A stretch of 64,000 nt of DNA from Paramagnetospirillum magneticum AMB-1 (GTDB taxonomy: Bacteria; Pseudomonadota; Alphaproteobacteria; Rhodospirillales; Magnetospirillaceae), in assembly GCF_000009985.1 (NCBI RefSeq), contig NC_007626.1, positions 4,085,943-4,149,942 on the forward strand, in the 5' to 3' direction. A model generated the notes under the pieces. It was not told the DNA's origin, did not search any database, and saw only the letters and a program-made list of their open reading frames with translations. The stretch's first letter is position 1. The number at the start of each line of letters is the position of its first letter. The position numbers and the translations under genes are program-made. This document shows positions 48,785 to 57,987 of this stretch, in pieces.

Positions 48785-49030
48785 GAAGTGTCGGTTTCGA
48801 ATATAGATCGGCCACAGAGGGGCTGATCAGGCCTCCTTGCGGCCTTTAGGCCGAACTGAACATTGGCCTTAAATCGGACAAATGCGAAAATGAACCTCAT
48901 AGTTCGGACGGATTTTGGCCAGAGCCTCCCTGCAAAATAAGGAGCTCGCCTCAACCCGCGACCACCAATAGCGATTTTCACCCGAACCGGCTGATCAACT
49001 TCAGACGCATCTGGATGTGCCGCTTGGGAG

Positions 49031-49753
49031 ATGGATGAGGCCATGGAGAGAAAGTTCAGGAAGCACGCCAAGCGACTTCTCAAGTCGGCAGCCATGTTCT
49101 TCGCCATCCAGCAAGATGCAGGCGAGCGTGTCCGCAAGCAGACGATGGAGGGGTACGGCCGCCTCAGGGATGCTCACCTATTGCTGACCGGTGTCCTCGG
49201 TTCGGCGCTGATCAGGGCGAGCGGACTGAAGGTAGAACTCCGCGAGGGAGATATGGAGCGGACCGCCCTGCTGGCCTCGTTTGTTATCGGGATGGACCTA
49301 TGCGAGCGGGCTATCGCCGAGGGCCGGCTTCTACAGGCCTGTGCCCTCGTGCGGCAGGAGATGGAGACCGTTACACAGATGACTGCCATCGCGGAAGGGA
49401 GATACTGCGACGGCAGGACGCCCAACGTGGCGGCCTTGGAAGAGGATCTCCGCCGGATGTACGGTGCCCTAACGGACGCCGCCCACGTCTCGCGGCATTG
49501 GATTGTCCGGTCGGCCACGGAATACGAAAGCGACGCCGCTGACACGAGCTACACGCGCCACTTCCCCGCCTTCGACCGAGAAGCGTCCCGAGGGCTCTTC
49601 GTCACGCACTTAGTTCTGATCGCCAGAATGTTCGGACTCTATTCGGCGGCGAAGGGAAACGCCGTCTGCGACGAGGACCGCGAGGCCGTCCGCCTTGCCT
49701 TCGACCTTATGGAGACGGAGGGGATGGTGGCATTGGAGGAGGACGAGGCCTGA
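49031..49753 (+). CDS. Hypothetical helical protein, Tn7-like cargo
   Basis: A 240-residue protein I do not recognise. It is predicted mostly helical with no signal or membrane segment: MERKFRKHAKRLLKSAAMFF, LASFVIGMDLCERAIAEGRL, ACALVRQEMETVTQMTAIAE. GGGAG lies just before the first ATG, so the start may be 49031 or the next ATG at 49043. It is the only gene between the left end of element 2 and the convergent SEC-C gene, so it is cargo. Its role is unknown. Confidence 0.75.
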   Translation: MDEAMERKFRKHAKRLLKSAAMFFAIQQDAGERVRKQTMEGYGRLRDAHLLLTGVLGSALIRASGLKVELREGDMERTALLASFVIGMDLCERAIAEGRLLQACALVRQEMETVTQMTAIAEGRYCDGRTPNVAALEEDLRRMYGALTDAAHVSRHWIVRSATEYESDAADTSYTRHFPAFDREASRGLFVTHLVLIARMFGLYSAAKGNAVCDEDREAVRLAFDLMETEGMVALEEDEA

Positions 49754-49798
49754 CAGGCCCGCCCCCTGGGGCGCCATAATCTCCAGGGCCACAGTAGG

Positions 49799-50011
49799 TC
49801 AGCCCTTGACCACCGCCTCCTCAGCCAGCTCCCCTTCAAATGTCTCTTCGCTAGCCCCAAGAAATTCCGCCATCCAGCGCCTACCTTCGCGGTCTAGCTG
49901 GTTCAAAAGCATGTTGGCGACCGCGTCGCGGATTAGGCTGCATTCCTTGTACTTGCGCCCGCTCCCGCAGGCACATCGGTCATTCCTCCTTTGCTTCCTT
50001 CCGACCTTCAT
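49799..50011 (-). CDS. Small SEC-C motif protein
   Basis: A 70-residue protein with an N-terminal SEC-C zinc motif, KQRRNDRCACGSGRKYKECS, like the C-terminus of SecA, then a helical tail. It starts 8 bases after the fused nuclease/TnsB gene and is probably co-translated with it. SEC-C domains are common in small proteins of defence and mobile loci but the role here is unknown. Confidence 0.8.
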   Translation of the reverse strand: MKVGRKQRRNDRCACGSGRKYKECSLIRDAVANMLLNQLDREGRRWMAEFLGASEETFEGELAEEAVVKG

Positions 50012-50018
50012 GGCGCCC

Positions 50019-51980
50019 TCAGCTTTCCCAGTGGGGCCGGAAGTGAGTTCCCGAAGCGGGCGGGATCACCAGAAACATATCGTCCAGTGGCTTGCCCCCC
50101 TTTGCCCGGATGGCACACCACTGGGTCGTCTCGTCATAGGCCCAGCTCTGGTCGGGTGGGCTCTCGGGGACAAAGTAGTGGCAATAGACGTATTCCAGCG
50201 GCTTGACGCCCGGATCGAACGATTGGGCGGTGGCGAGGATCTTGCGGTAGCGGGCCCTTTCGACAGCGTCTCCTTCCACTGCCTCGAACCCGACATGGAC
50301 GACGCCCGGAAGATCTTCGGGAAGCTGGTCGTTGGCCTCCGACAGCTTCTTGAGGATGTCGCGCGCCTTCGCATCGATGGCCGCTTCGGACCGGCTCTCC
50401 CATCGCAGCAGGACGGCAAGGTCGCAGTCGTCCATGTACCTCGGGTTCCATGAAGCCGGCTGATGCCGCATGATGGAAACGTAGTTGGTTGTCCTGACGT
50501 AAGATCCGCTCAGGAGCTCGTAGACCCGCGACCCGGACGACTGAATGTCGGAGTGAGCAAGTTCGGCTCTGAGGGGGGCGAGGTCCAACTCGCCGATAGT
50601 TCCGCTCCCGACCGTGTCATTCCACACCAAAGGCCGACCTCGGCCCCTGAGCCAGCGGACAACCTTCTCCGCGAGGTAGTCGCTCGGTACGCTCGCGATC
50701 TCGACCTCGAAGACCGCGTTGCAGAACACGCTCATCCCCCTGTCGGCAAGCCATTGCGCGTGCGGCCCCCAAAGCTGACGCATGGCCGCTCGCTCGCGCT
50801 CTCCGTACACGCCGGTCTCCATCCGCTTGCATTCCACGGCCCAGACTTTGCCGTCCATCCGGACGTGCATGTCCGGCGTCCGCGCGACGCCCTTCCTTTC
50901 AGGGATGAAGTCGACTACGGCGCCGGCCCTTCGGTAAGCGGCGGCTACGAGAAGCTCGAACAGCCCACCGTTATCGTGCTCGTCCAGCGTGTCCTGGATC
51001 AGGTAGCTGCGGAAATCCTTGCCGTTGTCGGAATGGATCATGCGGGGCTTCCCCCAGACCGGCCACTCGCCTTTGACGCCCAATCGCTCCAGCTCGGCGG
51101 CCTTGTCCAGCATCCCGTGACACAGGCAGAGACCGACGGCGAAGGCGCCAGGATTGTCGAGTGAAAGGTGATAGCCCACCACCATGCGGCTGAAGACGTC
51201 GATGGCCAGGGTCAGCCACGGGCGACCGATGGGCAGCCGCATCTCCTCGTCGAGTACCATGATGTCGAGCAGGGTGTGGTCGATCTGCACGACGGAAAGC
51301 GGCGCGTCGGCGCCGGGGAAGTTGCCCTTCACCGCGCCGAACTTGTCGTGGGCGGCCTTCTTGCCCTCGCGCCTCAGCACTTTCAGCTTGGGATCGACGG
51401 CGCGCAGCCGAGTCCGGATGGTGCAGGCGCACGGCTTGGTCTCCAGTTTCGCGGCTCTGCAGCGGCGATGGATCTCCAGGATAACCTCCTCGCCACTGGC
51501 CTTCTGCGTGGAGAGGTACTTTTCGTCGATGACGCTCGTGATGATCGCCTCGGCCTCGGGAGACAGGCGTTTGGGCATCTTCCGCCCCTTCCGCCTCGGC
51601 GCGAGATCGCTGACCCGCCGCCGCCCTTCGTACAATTTGATCCAATCGTAGATCGTCGTCCGGCATACACCATTTTCCTCGGCGATCCTGAGAACGTCCG
51701 CCTCCCGCCGCCGCTCGCAGCGCACCAGCGGCTTGATGATGGTGAAACGCCGCTTGACCTCGGCCAGATCTTCGGGAACCAGTGCGTCAAGGCTGCGGTC
51801 GGCCTGAACGGTTTCGGCATCCCTGATGGGACGCAGCTTGGAGACGGGAACCACCTCTTTGTCTTGGCCATCCCCAACGTCGAGCAAGACCGAGGAGGCC
51901 GTCACCGCCTCGACGATGATGCAGCGCTTGCCGCGCCAGAGAACAGAGGCACCAGGCTGAAAGCTGAATCCATTGCTCAT
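50019..51980 (-). CDS. Chimera: truncated TnsB fused in frame to a PD-(D/E)XK protein
   Basis: A 653-residue frame. Residues 1 to about 336 match TnsB of system 1 (VVQIDHT with Asp234, MIHSDNGKDF with Asp318), and then at ...TLDEHDN, near base 50972, the sequence becomes unrelated: GGLFELLVAAAYRRAGAVVD with Glu342, RTPDMHV with Asp370 and WAVECKR with Glu383-Lys385. This second part fits a PD-(D/E)XK nuclease-like domain followed by ~270 residues of unknown fold. The catalytic Glu of TnsB is lost, so it cannot act as a transposase. Either an accident of recombination that removed tnsB's end, tnsC and the nuclease's start, or a functional hybrid. Confidence 0.8.
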   Translation of the reverse strand: MSNGFSFQPGASVLWRGKRCIIVEAVTASSVLLDVGDGQDKEVVPVSKLRPIRDAETVQADRSLDALVPEDLAEVKRRFTIIKPLVRCERRREADVLRIAEENGVCRTTIYDWIKLYEGRRRVSDLAPRRKGRKMPKRLSPEAEAIITSVIDEKYLSTQKASGEEVILEIHRRCRAAKLETKPCACTIRTRLRAVDPKLKVLRREGKKAAHDKFGAVKGNFPGADAPLSVVQIDHTLLDIMVLDEEMRLPIGRPWLTLAIDVFSRMVVGYHLSLDNPGAFAVGLCLCHGMLDKAAELERLGVKGEWPVWGKPRMIHSDNGKDFRSYLIQDTLDEHDNGGLFELLVAAAYRRAGAVVDFIPERKGVARTPDMHVRMDGKVWAVECKRMETGVYGERERAAMRQLWGPHAQWLADRGMSVFCNAVFEVEIASVPSDYLAEKVVRWLRGRGRPLVWNDTVGSGTIGELDLAPLRAELAHSDIQSSGSRVYELLSGSYVRTTNYVSIMRHQPASWNPRYMDDCDLAVLLRWESRSEAAIDAKARDILKKLSEANDQLPEDLPGVVHVGFEAVEGDAVERARYRKILATAQSFDPGVKPLEYVYCHYFVPESPPDQSWAYDETTQWCAIRAKGGKPLDDMFLVIPPASGTHFRPHWES

Positions 51981-52636
51981 GGCCGCTTCTCCCTTGCCAA
52001 TGCGACGATGGTGGTCATGGTCAGGGGACGATCCAGGTCCACAGCCACCTCGAACTCCGCCACCATGGTCCAGATTCCGGGCAGAACCTCCGGCCGGCTC
52101 AAGTTCAGTGCCGCGGCCACCTCATCGGCGAGCGACGCGACATTCTTCTGGCCGCCTTTTCGCAAGGACTCGCGCAAGCCATCCCTCAAACCGGCGGCAA
52201 CGGGGCGGCCTCGGAACGGCAGCAGGAAGGTGGCGTTCTCCAGCCGGGGCGTGCGGATTTCCAGTTCGGTCACCACCTGGAAGCGCCAGCCCAGGCGGCG
52301 GGCATAGGCGCGGGCTGCGGCAAAGCGGCCTTCCAACTGCCCGGACACCAGCATGGGATCGGTCGAGTATTTGATCTCGACCAGACGCGGTACCAGCCGA
52401 CCACCGCGATAGGTCAGCAGGAAGTCGGGCACATAGGACCGAGCACGACCCTCGGCATCACCGTACTCGATCCGCACCGGCTGTTCCTCGACGGTAGCCA
52501 CGGAGCGATCGAAGCGGCAGAGCAGCGCGAAATCCCGTTCCAGGGTGGATTCTACCTGGACGCCGGGCTGCCCCTGCCCCATGGGCACCCGTCCACTGAC
52601 ACTGCGATAACAGAGGCCGATCTTGCGTACAGGCAT
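51977..52636 (-). CDS. tnsA: TnsA-like endonuclease, copy 2
   Basis: 219 residues from MPVRKIGLCYRSVSGRVP (52636). Active-site motifs are the same as in copy 1 (VESTLERDFALLCRFD, SYVPDFLLTYRGG, RLVEIKYS). It overlaps the fused tnsB by 4 bases. It is apparently intact although its partner TnsB is truncated. Confidence 0.88.
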   Translation of the reverse strand: MPVRKIGLCYRSVSGRVPMGQGQPGVQVESTLERDFALLCRFDRSVATVEEQPVRIEYGDAEGRARSYVPDFLLTYRGGRLVPRLVEIKYSTDPMLVSGQLEGRFAAARAYARRLGWRFQVVTELEIRTPRLENATFLLPFRGRPVAAGLRDGLRESLRKGGQKNVASLADEVAAALNLSRPEVLPGIWTMVAEFEVAVDLDRPLTMTTIVALAREKRP

Positions 52637-52649
52637 CGAGTGTCCCCCA

Positions 52650-54011
52650 TCACTCTTCACAACCAACGTTAGCGTCGGGTGTGATTGTGTCGGGATCATG
52701 ACGATCAAAAGGTGTTTTTGTGGCGCCGAGCCCAAGCATCCGGCGAAGCAGAGTATCCAGCCATGGCCCCACGTCTTCGCCAGCACGATGTGCGGCCCGA
52801 CGGGCGGCGGCCTTTACCTCGGGCGAGACGCCATCTAGCTTCCAGTAACGTCCCTTGCCCCAGAGCCGGCCTGAGGCCACGGGCTCGGCCACTCTGCCCA
52901 TGGAGCCTAGCTTAGTTCCGCACAGGGCGACTAGGTTCCGACGGCTGGCCGACTGGCCATGACCCTGGAGCAGTTGGGCCGCCGCCGCAATCTCTTCCGT
53001 GGCGTCGCCTTTGTGCGACTCTTTGAGGCGCCAGTCCACTGCATGGGCGTAAGCGAAGGGATACTCACCCACCGGGCGCTTGCGCAGATCGGTGCTGGTC
53101 ATGCCCACCGTCTTGGCGGCCTCGACGAAGCGATGCGGCCATTCGGCCAGCAGCCAGTGAGCCATGGTGACCAGAACGCCTCGGGCACGCGGGGTCAGCA
53201 GGGCGCCATCCCGGACCCGTGGGAGGCTTTCCCGCCGAACCGCGAGGCTTGAGTCTTGCTCGGCCAGCCAGAGTCTCAGGGCATGGGCGTGCTTGCCACC
53301 GGCCAACAGTCGGAGCAGCAGGGCCAGCATCTCTAACACCGCGAAGGAATAGACCGGCCCGTATTCGCCGAGGCTACGCCATCCATCCCGGATCAGGTCC
53401 AGCAGATCGCGTTGCACCGGGGCGGTGTCGAGCGCGGGTTCATCCCCGGTGAAATCACGGAGATCGGCACCACAACCCGGACAGCAGATGGTGCCCCACC
53501 CGTCCTGGCGCAGGATGCTGAACGGTTCGGCGCAGGTCGGGCAACGGTCCAGCAGCAGGCGCCCATGGATCGGGCAGGCCGTGAAGAACGAAAGCCGCCA
53601 GTTGAGGCGCAAGTACGGCTGCGCATCGGCCCGCAGGCACCAGGGGCAGATCTGCTGACCGAAGCAGCGCCGCCCGCCTTCGCGCCCGGCCGGTGGCAAC
53701 CATGCCAGTTTGTTGAGGCCGTCGTCGTGCTCGAACAAGCGTCCGGACCAGCGGCGGAAGGTGGCGAGCTTCAGGTCTTCGACCGGGAGTCCCGTCTTGT
53801 TCGCCAGTAGGTCCAGCAGGCAGTAGTCGGCATGACGGTCGAAGTCTCGGGGATTGCGATCCCCGCCGGGCTGGACGATGCGGTAAAGCTCGCCCGGCCG
53901 CAGGCCGTTGGCGGCGGCGGTTCGGGTGAACCATGAAGATATCGACTCATCGGGCAGCAGCCTGGGGTGCCCTGGCCAGCGGTCATCGTCGCGCATCGGC
54001 CCAACCTCCAT
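52650..54011 (-). CDS. tniQ: TniQ/TnsD-like target selector, copy 2
   Basis: 453 residues, with the same domains as copy 1: TniQ domain (GHPRLLPDESISSWFTRTAA), zinc-binding CPWC, CPIHG, CPTC and CCPGC, and the C-terminal DNA-binding region. Differences from copy 1 are spread along the sequence (for example SPCRRESLPR versus AVRPESLPR regions), so the copies diverged before coming together. It heads the element-2 operon. Confidence 0.9.
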   Translation of the reverse strand: MEVGPMRDDDRWPGHPRLLPDESISSWFTRTAAANGLRPGELYRIVQPGGDRNPRDFDRHADYCLLDLLANKTGLPVEDLKLATFRRWSGRLFEHDDGLNKLAWLPPAGREGGRRCFGQQICPWCLRADAQPYLRLNWRLSFFTACPIHGRLLLDRCPTCAEPFSILRQDGWGTICCPGCGADLRDFTGDEPALDTAPVQRDLLDLIRDGWRSLGEYGPVYSFAVLEMLALLLRLLAGGKHAHALRLWLAEQDSSLAVRRESLPRVRDGALLTPRARGVLVTMAHWLLAEWPHRFVEAAKTVGMTSTDLRKRPVGEYPFAYAHAVDWRLKESHKGDATEEIAAAAQLLQGHGQSASRRNLVALCGTKLGSMGRVAEPVASGRLWGKGRYWKLDGVSPEVKAAARRAAHRAGEDVGPWLDTLLRRMLGLGATKTPFDRHDPDTITPDANVGCEE

Positions 54012-54298
54012 CCGAAATGGAAGGCCGCGAATTATAGCACGATCAGGGGAAGCCTGGGATCGAACATGGCTCCCGGCAATGTATCGGCTTGAATTTCGGC
54101 AATGGGGCCGGAAGCGGAATGGCGGGTTTCGGGAGGTGGTGGAAGGTATGCAGACATCTGAATTAAGTGCAGCGGCACCGTAATTCCATGGCTTGGGGGT
54201 GAGCTTGATAAACTGGCGTAGCTAGGCGAGGATGATGGCTGACACCTCCCTCAAGGCGTACGCATTGGACAAATAATAATCTTGTCGATGACTGAAAC
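54012..54298. other. Spacer between tniQ copy 2 and the Sir2 gene
   Basis: It holds the divergent promoters of tniQ (reverse) and the Sir2-domain gene (forward). The 50 bases before tniQ resemble those before copy 1. The part near 54262-54290 is AT-rich (TTGGACAAATAATAATC), but no convincing -35/-10 pair is seen. Confidence 0.35.
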
Positions 54299-57200
54299 AT
54301 GAAAACCTTTGTCCCCAACGGCCCCATCTTCCCTGAAGAGCTGCTACAGGCTCATGAGGAAGGTCGTCTAGTACTGTTTTGCGGGGCTGGCATTTCTTAT
54401 TACACCGGATTGCCGACCTTCAGCCGACTCGTGGAATTGGCGATGGAGGGATGCGGCGTTGCCTTCGACCGGAAGGAAAAGCATCACCCGCTGCACCGGG
54501 CGTTCATGGACGGGAAATACGACCGTGCCCTGCAAATGCTGGAACAAGCGGCCCCAGCCATGCGCACCGAGGTCATGGGCATCCTGGAACAGCCCCCGAA
54601 GCCAGGTACCGAGGATGCGCCCCTTCACCGGGCGTTGCTGACCATTGCCCGAACCAGCGCGGGGCAAACGCAGATCGTGACCAGCAATTTCGATGACCGC
54701 TTTGATCGGGCGGATGTGAATCTGAGGTGGCAGGCAGGGCCGCGTCTGGGCATTCCACGTTTGGACCACTGGTCCGGTCCCACTTATCTGCACGGCAGGA
54801 TTGACCGGGCGCACGACCCCGATGGGCGGGATTTGGTTCTGACCAGTGGCGATTTCGGAAAAGCCTATCTGCGTGACGCCTGGGCTGCCCGGTATGTGGT
54901 CGAGCTGTTCCGGGAATTCACCGTACTGTTCGTCGGCTACAGCCTGAACGATCCCATCGTCGGGTATCTGGTCGATGCTCTGGCCGCCGATATGGGGCCG
55001 AATCGCCAGTTTCGCAAAGCCTACGCCTTGGCTGAATTCAGTGGCAGCGACGTGGACGAGAAAAGGCAGACCGATGCTTGGCAGGCAAAGCACGTCGAAC
55101 CGATTCTGTTTCGGAAACTGGGGGGAAAGAACCCATATCGATTGCTGAATGACAGCTTGCTCGAATGGGCGCGTCACCATGCCAGCGGCCTGGGATCGCG
55201 GATTGACGAAGCGTTGACGCTGGGGGCCAAGCCCAGCCCCACCAAGATCGTCACTCAGGAAGCCCGCAATCTGGCTTGGGCCTTGTCAAAAGGTGACGGC
55301 AGCGTAGCCCGTGCTTTCGCCCAGGCCGAGCGTGCGCCCGATGTTTCCTGGCTGGAGCCCTTGTCCCAGGTCAAATTGCACCACCCCGCCAGTGGGCAGG
55401 ATTTTGGACTGTTCGATTGGCCCAGCCCCACTGACAAAGGACCGCATCTTGCGCCCCTGGCTGGCGGAAGGAGCTCCATGCTGCCGCTGGCCCCGGCCAC
55501 TTGGGAACTTGGCCGATGGCTCAGCCGACACATGCGGAGCCGAGCCCTGGTGGATTGGGTCATTGCCCGCAACGGGCGCGTTCACCCGGACTGGCAATAC
55601 TTCCTCGAACAGAAATTTTCTGAATTGCCAGATGATGGGACTTGGAAGCCTTTCTGGCGCTTGATTCTGGATCACGCCACGAGCCCGCAAGTGTCCCGAT
55701 GGTATTTCAGACCCTTGGCCCGGCGTGAAGACCTGCCGCCACCAGGATGGTCAATGGCGCTGCTGGAGGCGGCACGCCCTTACCTTTCCATCCACAAGCC
55801 ATTTCAATGGGGACGGGATGCCTCGGCCCCACCCGAGCAGTTGAGCGACCTCGCTCGCTTTGAGCTGCAATTGGCCGACGACGATTTCGTGCAGACGGCC
55901 TTGGACGCCCTGGATAAGCCGGCCTTCCAGGCTGAAATGCTGGGTGTCGCGGACCAACTCACCTCCCGTCTGGCCGAGGGCATGGAATTGCTCCAGCGCG
56001 GCGGCAGCTATATCGGCGGCCTGTCGGATCGCTTTTCCCTGATCGACCCGGAGGGACGCGGTGTTCAGGGATACACCCCGCTGGTGTGGCTATGCGTGCG
56101 CATCTTCATGCTGGCCCGTGCCGACCAGCCGGATGTCGCCGTGGCATTGGCGCGACGCTGGATGAACCTGTGGCAGGTCAACCGGTTGTTCCTGTTTCGC
56201 CGCCTTGCCCTTCATGCCCTGGCTTATGCGCCGGAACTCCCGGATCGAGAGGGATTGGACTTTCTGTTGGGTAACAATCAAGAGGCCCTTTGGGCCTATG
56301 ATTGCGAACCGGAATTGGCTCGTTTCCTGACAGAGCGTGTCCCGCATTTTTCGTCCAATACACGCGATGAACTGATTGCGGCGATTGTCGCGGGACCACC
56401 TCAGCGGGAATACCGGAACCTCGACGCCGATGATATCGCCGCGATGCGGCAAGGCCAGATCAACCGCCGGCTTGGGAAATTGCGCCAGGCGGGGCTGGAT
56501 GCTCCACTTCCGGCGGATGCAAAACCGGAAGACATGGCGGATGCGCAGCCCGTCCGTCTGATGCGGATCAGCCGGGAAGATGAAAGCGCGGCAGCCTTGC
56601 TGGGCCTACCCCCGGAAGAAACTGTCGAGGCATTGCTGAACCAGTCCGGACGTTTCACCGCTTCGCGGCAATTGGCCGAGTTGGCCCTGGAAGGCCCCGA
56701 TCAGGTGCTCAGCTGCCTGCCGCTGTTGGTGAACCAATGTCCGCCAGACTGGGATGGATGGGGCGGTCTCGCTGATTTGGCCAAAACAGAAGGGGCCGAC
56801 CGCTATCTGGACCCAATCGCCCAATTCGTCCAAGACCACGAAGCCCATATCGCCGACACCTTGTTGTGGGCTCTGGCAAATCTGATCCGCAGTTGGGGAG
56901 ACCGAGCCGTTGGCGAAGAGGCATTCCGCACTTCTTTTCTTCGCTTGTGGGAACGGCTTTGGCGCGCCGCGCTTCGGCACGTCGAAGCTCCATCGGAGAT
57001 GGAAGCCGTCACCAAGGCCATCAATGCCCCTGGCGGCATCCTCGCGGAGACAATCACTGACCTGATTCTGGCGTTGCCCGAGGAAACGGGCCAAGCCGTA
57101 CAACCCTGTTGGGGTATGACGATCGAGGGAGAAGAGGAAGCTCACCTTCACGGGCGCATCATTGCCACCTCGCGCCTGTTGTGGCTGCACCGCATGTTCG

Positions 57201-57946
57201 CGGAAGCGACCCGACAGATTTTGCTCCCCCGCATGATGGCCGCGCACGCCGAGGCCCTTGGCCTATGGGAAGGGTATTTCTGGGGACGCCACTGGGATGT
57301 TCCCTTGATGCAGGAACTGGTTCCGGCCTTCTTGTCGATGGCAGGGCGCTTTCAGAAGCAGGACTGCACCGAAGCCTGGAGCCAGATGTTCGCAGACATT
57401 CTGGTAGAAGCCCCCGGCCTGTTCGCCAAGGATGACGTCGCTCGGGTCATGCGCAATGCCAGGGTGGAAGATCTGCGGGCCATGGCCTGGCACTTCTTCC
57501 AACGCTTGTCGGGAGCCGAAGCAAAGGCAGGCGAACTATGGACAACAGCAATCCGGCCGATCATCGGCAAAACCTGGCCGGCGACCATCGCCCAAAACAC
57601 TCCCGAGGTGGCCTCCGCACTGGTTCAAGTGGCGCTGCATTGCGGTCCGCAATTTGGCGATGCTGTGGAAATCCTGGTCCGACGCAAATTGCTTCGCCCG
57701 TTGGGGCGGCATCATGGACTTTTGCATGATCTGGAAGAGCCGGATGAAAACCAGCCCGATTTCTGCGCCGATTTTCCCGAAGCGGTCCTGGGCTTGCTTG
57801 ATCAAACCACGGACGCGGATATCGCCCACTGGGACGCCCGGAGCCTGCGCACCATCCTTGAGCGACTATCGAATGCTCGCCCCGAGCTTGCTCAGACACC
57901 TGCGTATCGGAAATTACATCTCATTACTGAGCGGCATGGCCAATGA
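54299..57946 (+). CDS. Sir2-domain NADase-like defence protein (Sir2-DUF4020 / DSR1 type)
   Basis: A 1215-residue protein. The N-terminal ~280 residues are a Sir2 domain: LVLFCGAGISYYTGLPTF (residues 25-42), IVTSNFDDRF (126-135), TYLHGRIDR (His165) and FVGYSLNDPIVGYL. The GAGIS, SNFDD and YLHG motifs are those of prokaryotic Sir2 NADases that deplete NAD+ in response to phage. The remaining ~900 residues are helical with few landmarks; the C-terminal ~200 (LRPLGRHHGLLHDLEEPDEN, EAVLGLLDQTTDADI) are what I would expect of DUF4020, giving the Sir2-DUF4020 layout of the DSR1 antiphage system. DUF4020 is recalled by family resemblance, not searched. It lies between tniQ and the right end of element 2 as cargo. 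Confidence 0.72.
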   Translation: MKTFVPNGPIFPEELLQAHEEGRLVLFCGAGISYYTGLPTFSRLVELAMEGCGVAFDRKEKHHPLHRAFMDGKYDRALQMLEQAAPAMRTEVMGILEQPPKPGTEDAPLHRALLTIARTSAGQTQIVTSNFDDRFDRADVNLRWQAGPRLGIPRLDHWSGPTYLHGRIDRAHDPDGRDLVLTSGDFGKAYLRDAWAARYVVELFREFTVLFVGYSLNDPIVGYLVDALAADMGPNRQFRKAYALAEFSGSDVDEKRQTDAWQAKHVEPILFRKLGGKNPYRLLNDSLLEWARHHASGLGSRIDEALTLGAKPSPTKIVTQEARNLAWALSKGDGSVARAFAQAERAPDVSWLEPLSQVKLHHPASGQDFGLFDWPSPTDKGPHLAPLAGGRSSMLPLAPATWELGRWLSRHMRSRALVDWVIARNGRVHPDWQYFLEQKFSELPDDGTWKPFWRLILDHATSPQVSRWYFRPLARREDLPPPGWSMALLEAARPYLSIHKPFQWGRDASAPPEQLSDLARFELQLADDDFVQTALDALDKPAFQAEMLGVADQLTSRLAEGMELLQRGGSYIGGLSDRFSLIDPEGRGVQGYTPLVWLCVRIFMLARADQPDVAVALARRWMNLWQVNRLFLFRRLALHALAYAPELPDREGLDFLLGNNQEALWAYDCEPELARFLTERVPHFSSNTRDELIAAIVAGPPQREYRNLDADDIAAMRQGQINRRLGKLRQAGLDAPLPADAKPEDMADAQPVRLMRISREDESAAALLGLPPEETVEALLNQSGRFTASRQLAELALEGPDQVLSCLPLLVNQCPPDWDGWGGLADLAKTEGADRYLDPIAQFVQDHEAHIADTLLWALANLIRSWGDRAVGEEAFRTSFLRLWERLWRAALRHVEAPSEMEAVTKAINAPGGILAETITDLILALPEETGQAVQPCWGMTIEGEEEAHLHGRIIATSRLLWLHRMFAEATRQILLPRMMAAHAEALGLWEGYFWGRHWDVPLMQELVPAFLSMAGRFQKQDCTEAWSQMFADILVEAPGLFAKDDVARVMRNARVEDLRAMAWHFFQRLSGAEAKAGELWTTAIRPIIGKTWPATIAQNTPEVASALVQVALHCGPQFGDAVEILVRRKLLRPLGRHHGLLHDLEEPDENQPDFCADFPEAVLGLLDQTTDADIAHWDARSLRTILERLSNARPELAQTPAYRKLHLITERHGQ

Positions 57947-57987
57947 TTGCCCCGCTTCAGTAAGGTTTTCCGCCACCTTCTGGCGGA

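Noticed and set aside
43598..54011. Possible CRISPR-associated transposon
   Set aside because: The Tn7-like genes suggested it, but there is no repeat-spacer array or cas gene anywhere in the window, and the TniQ proteins are of the long, TnsD-like zinc-binding type.
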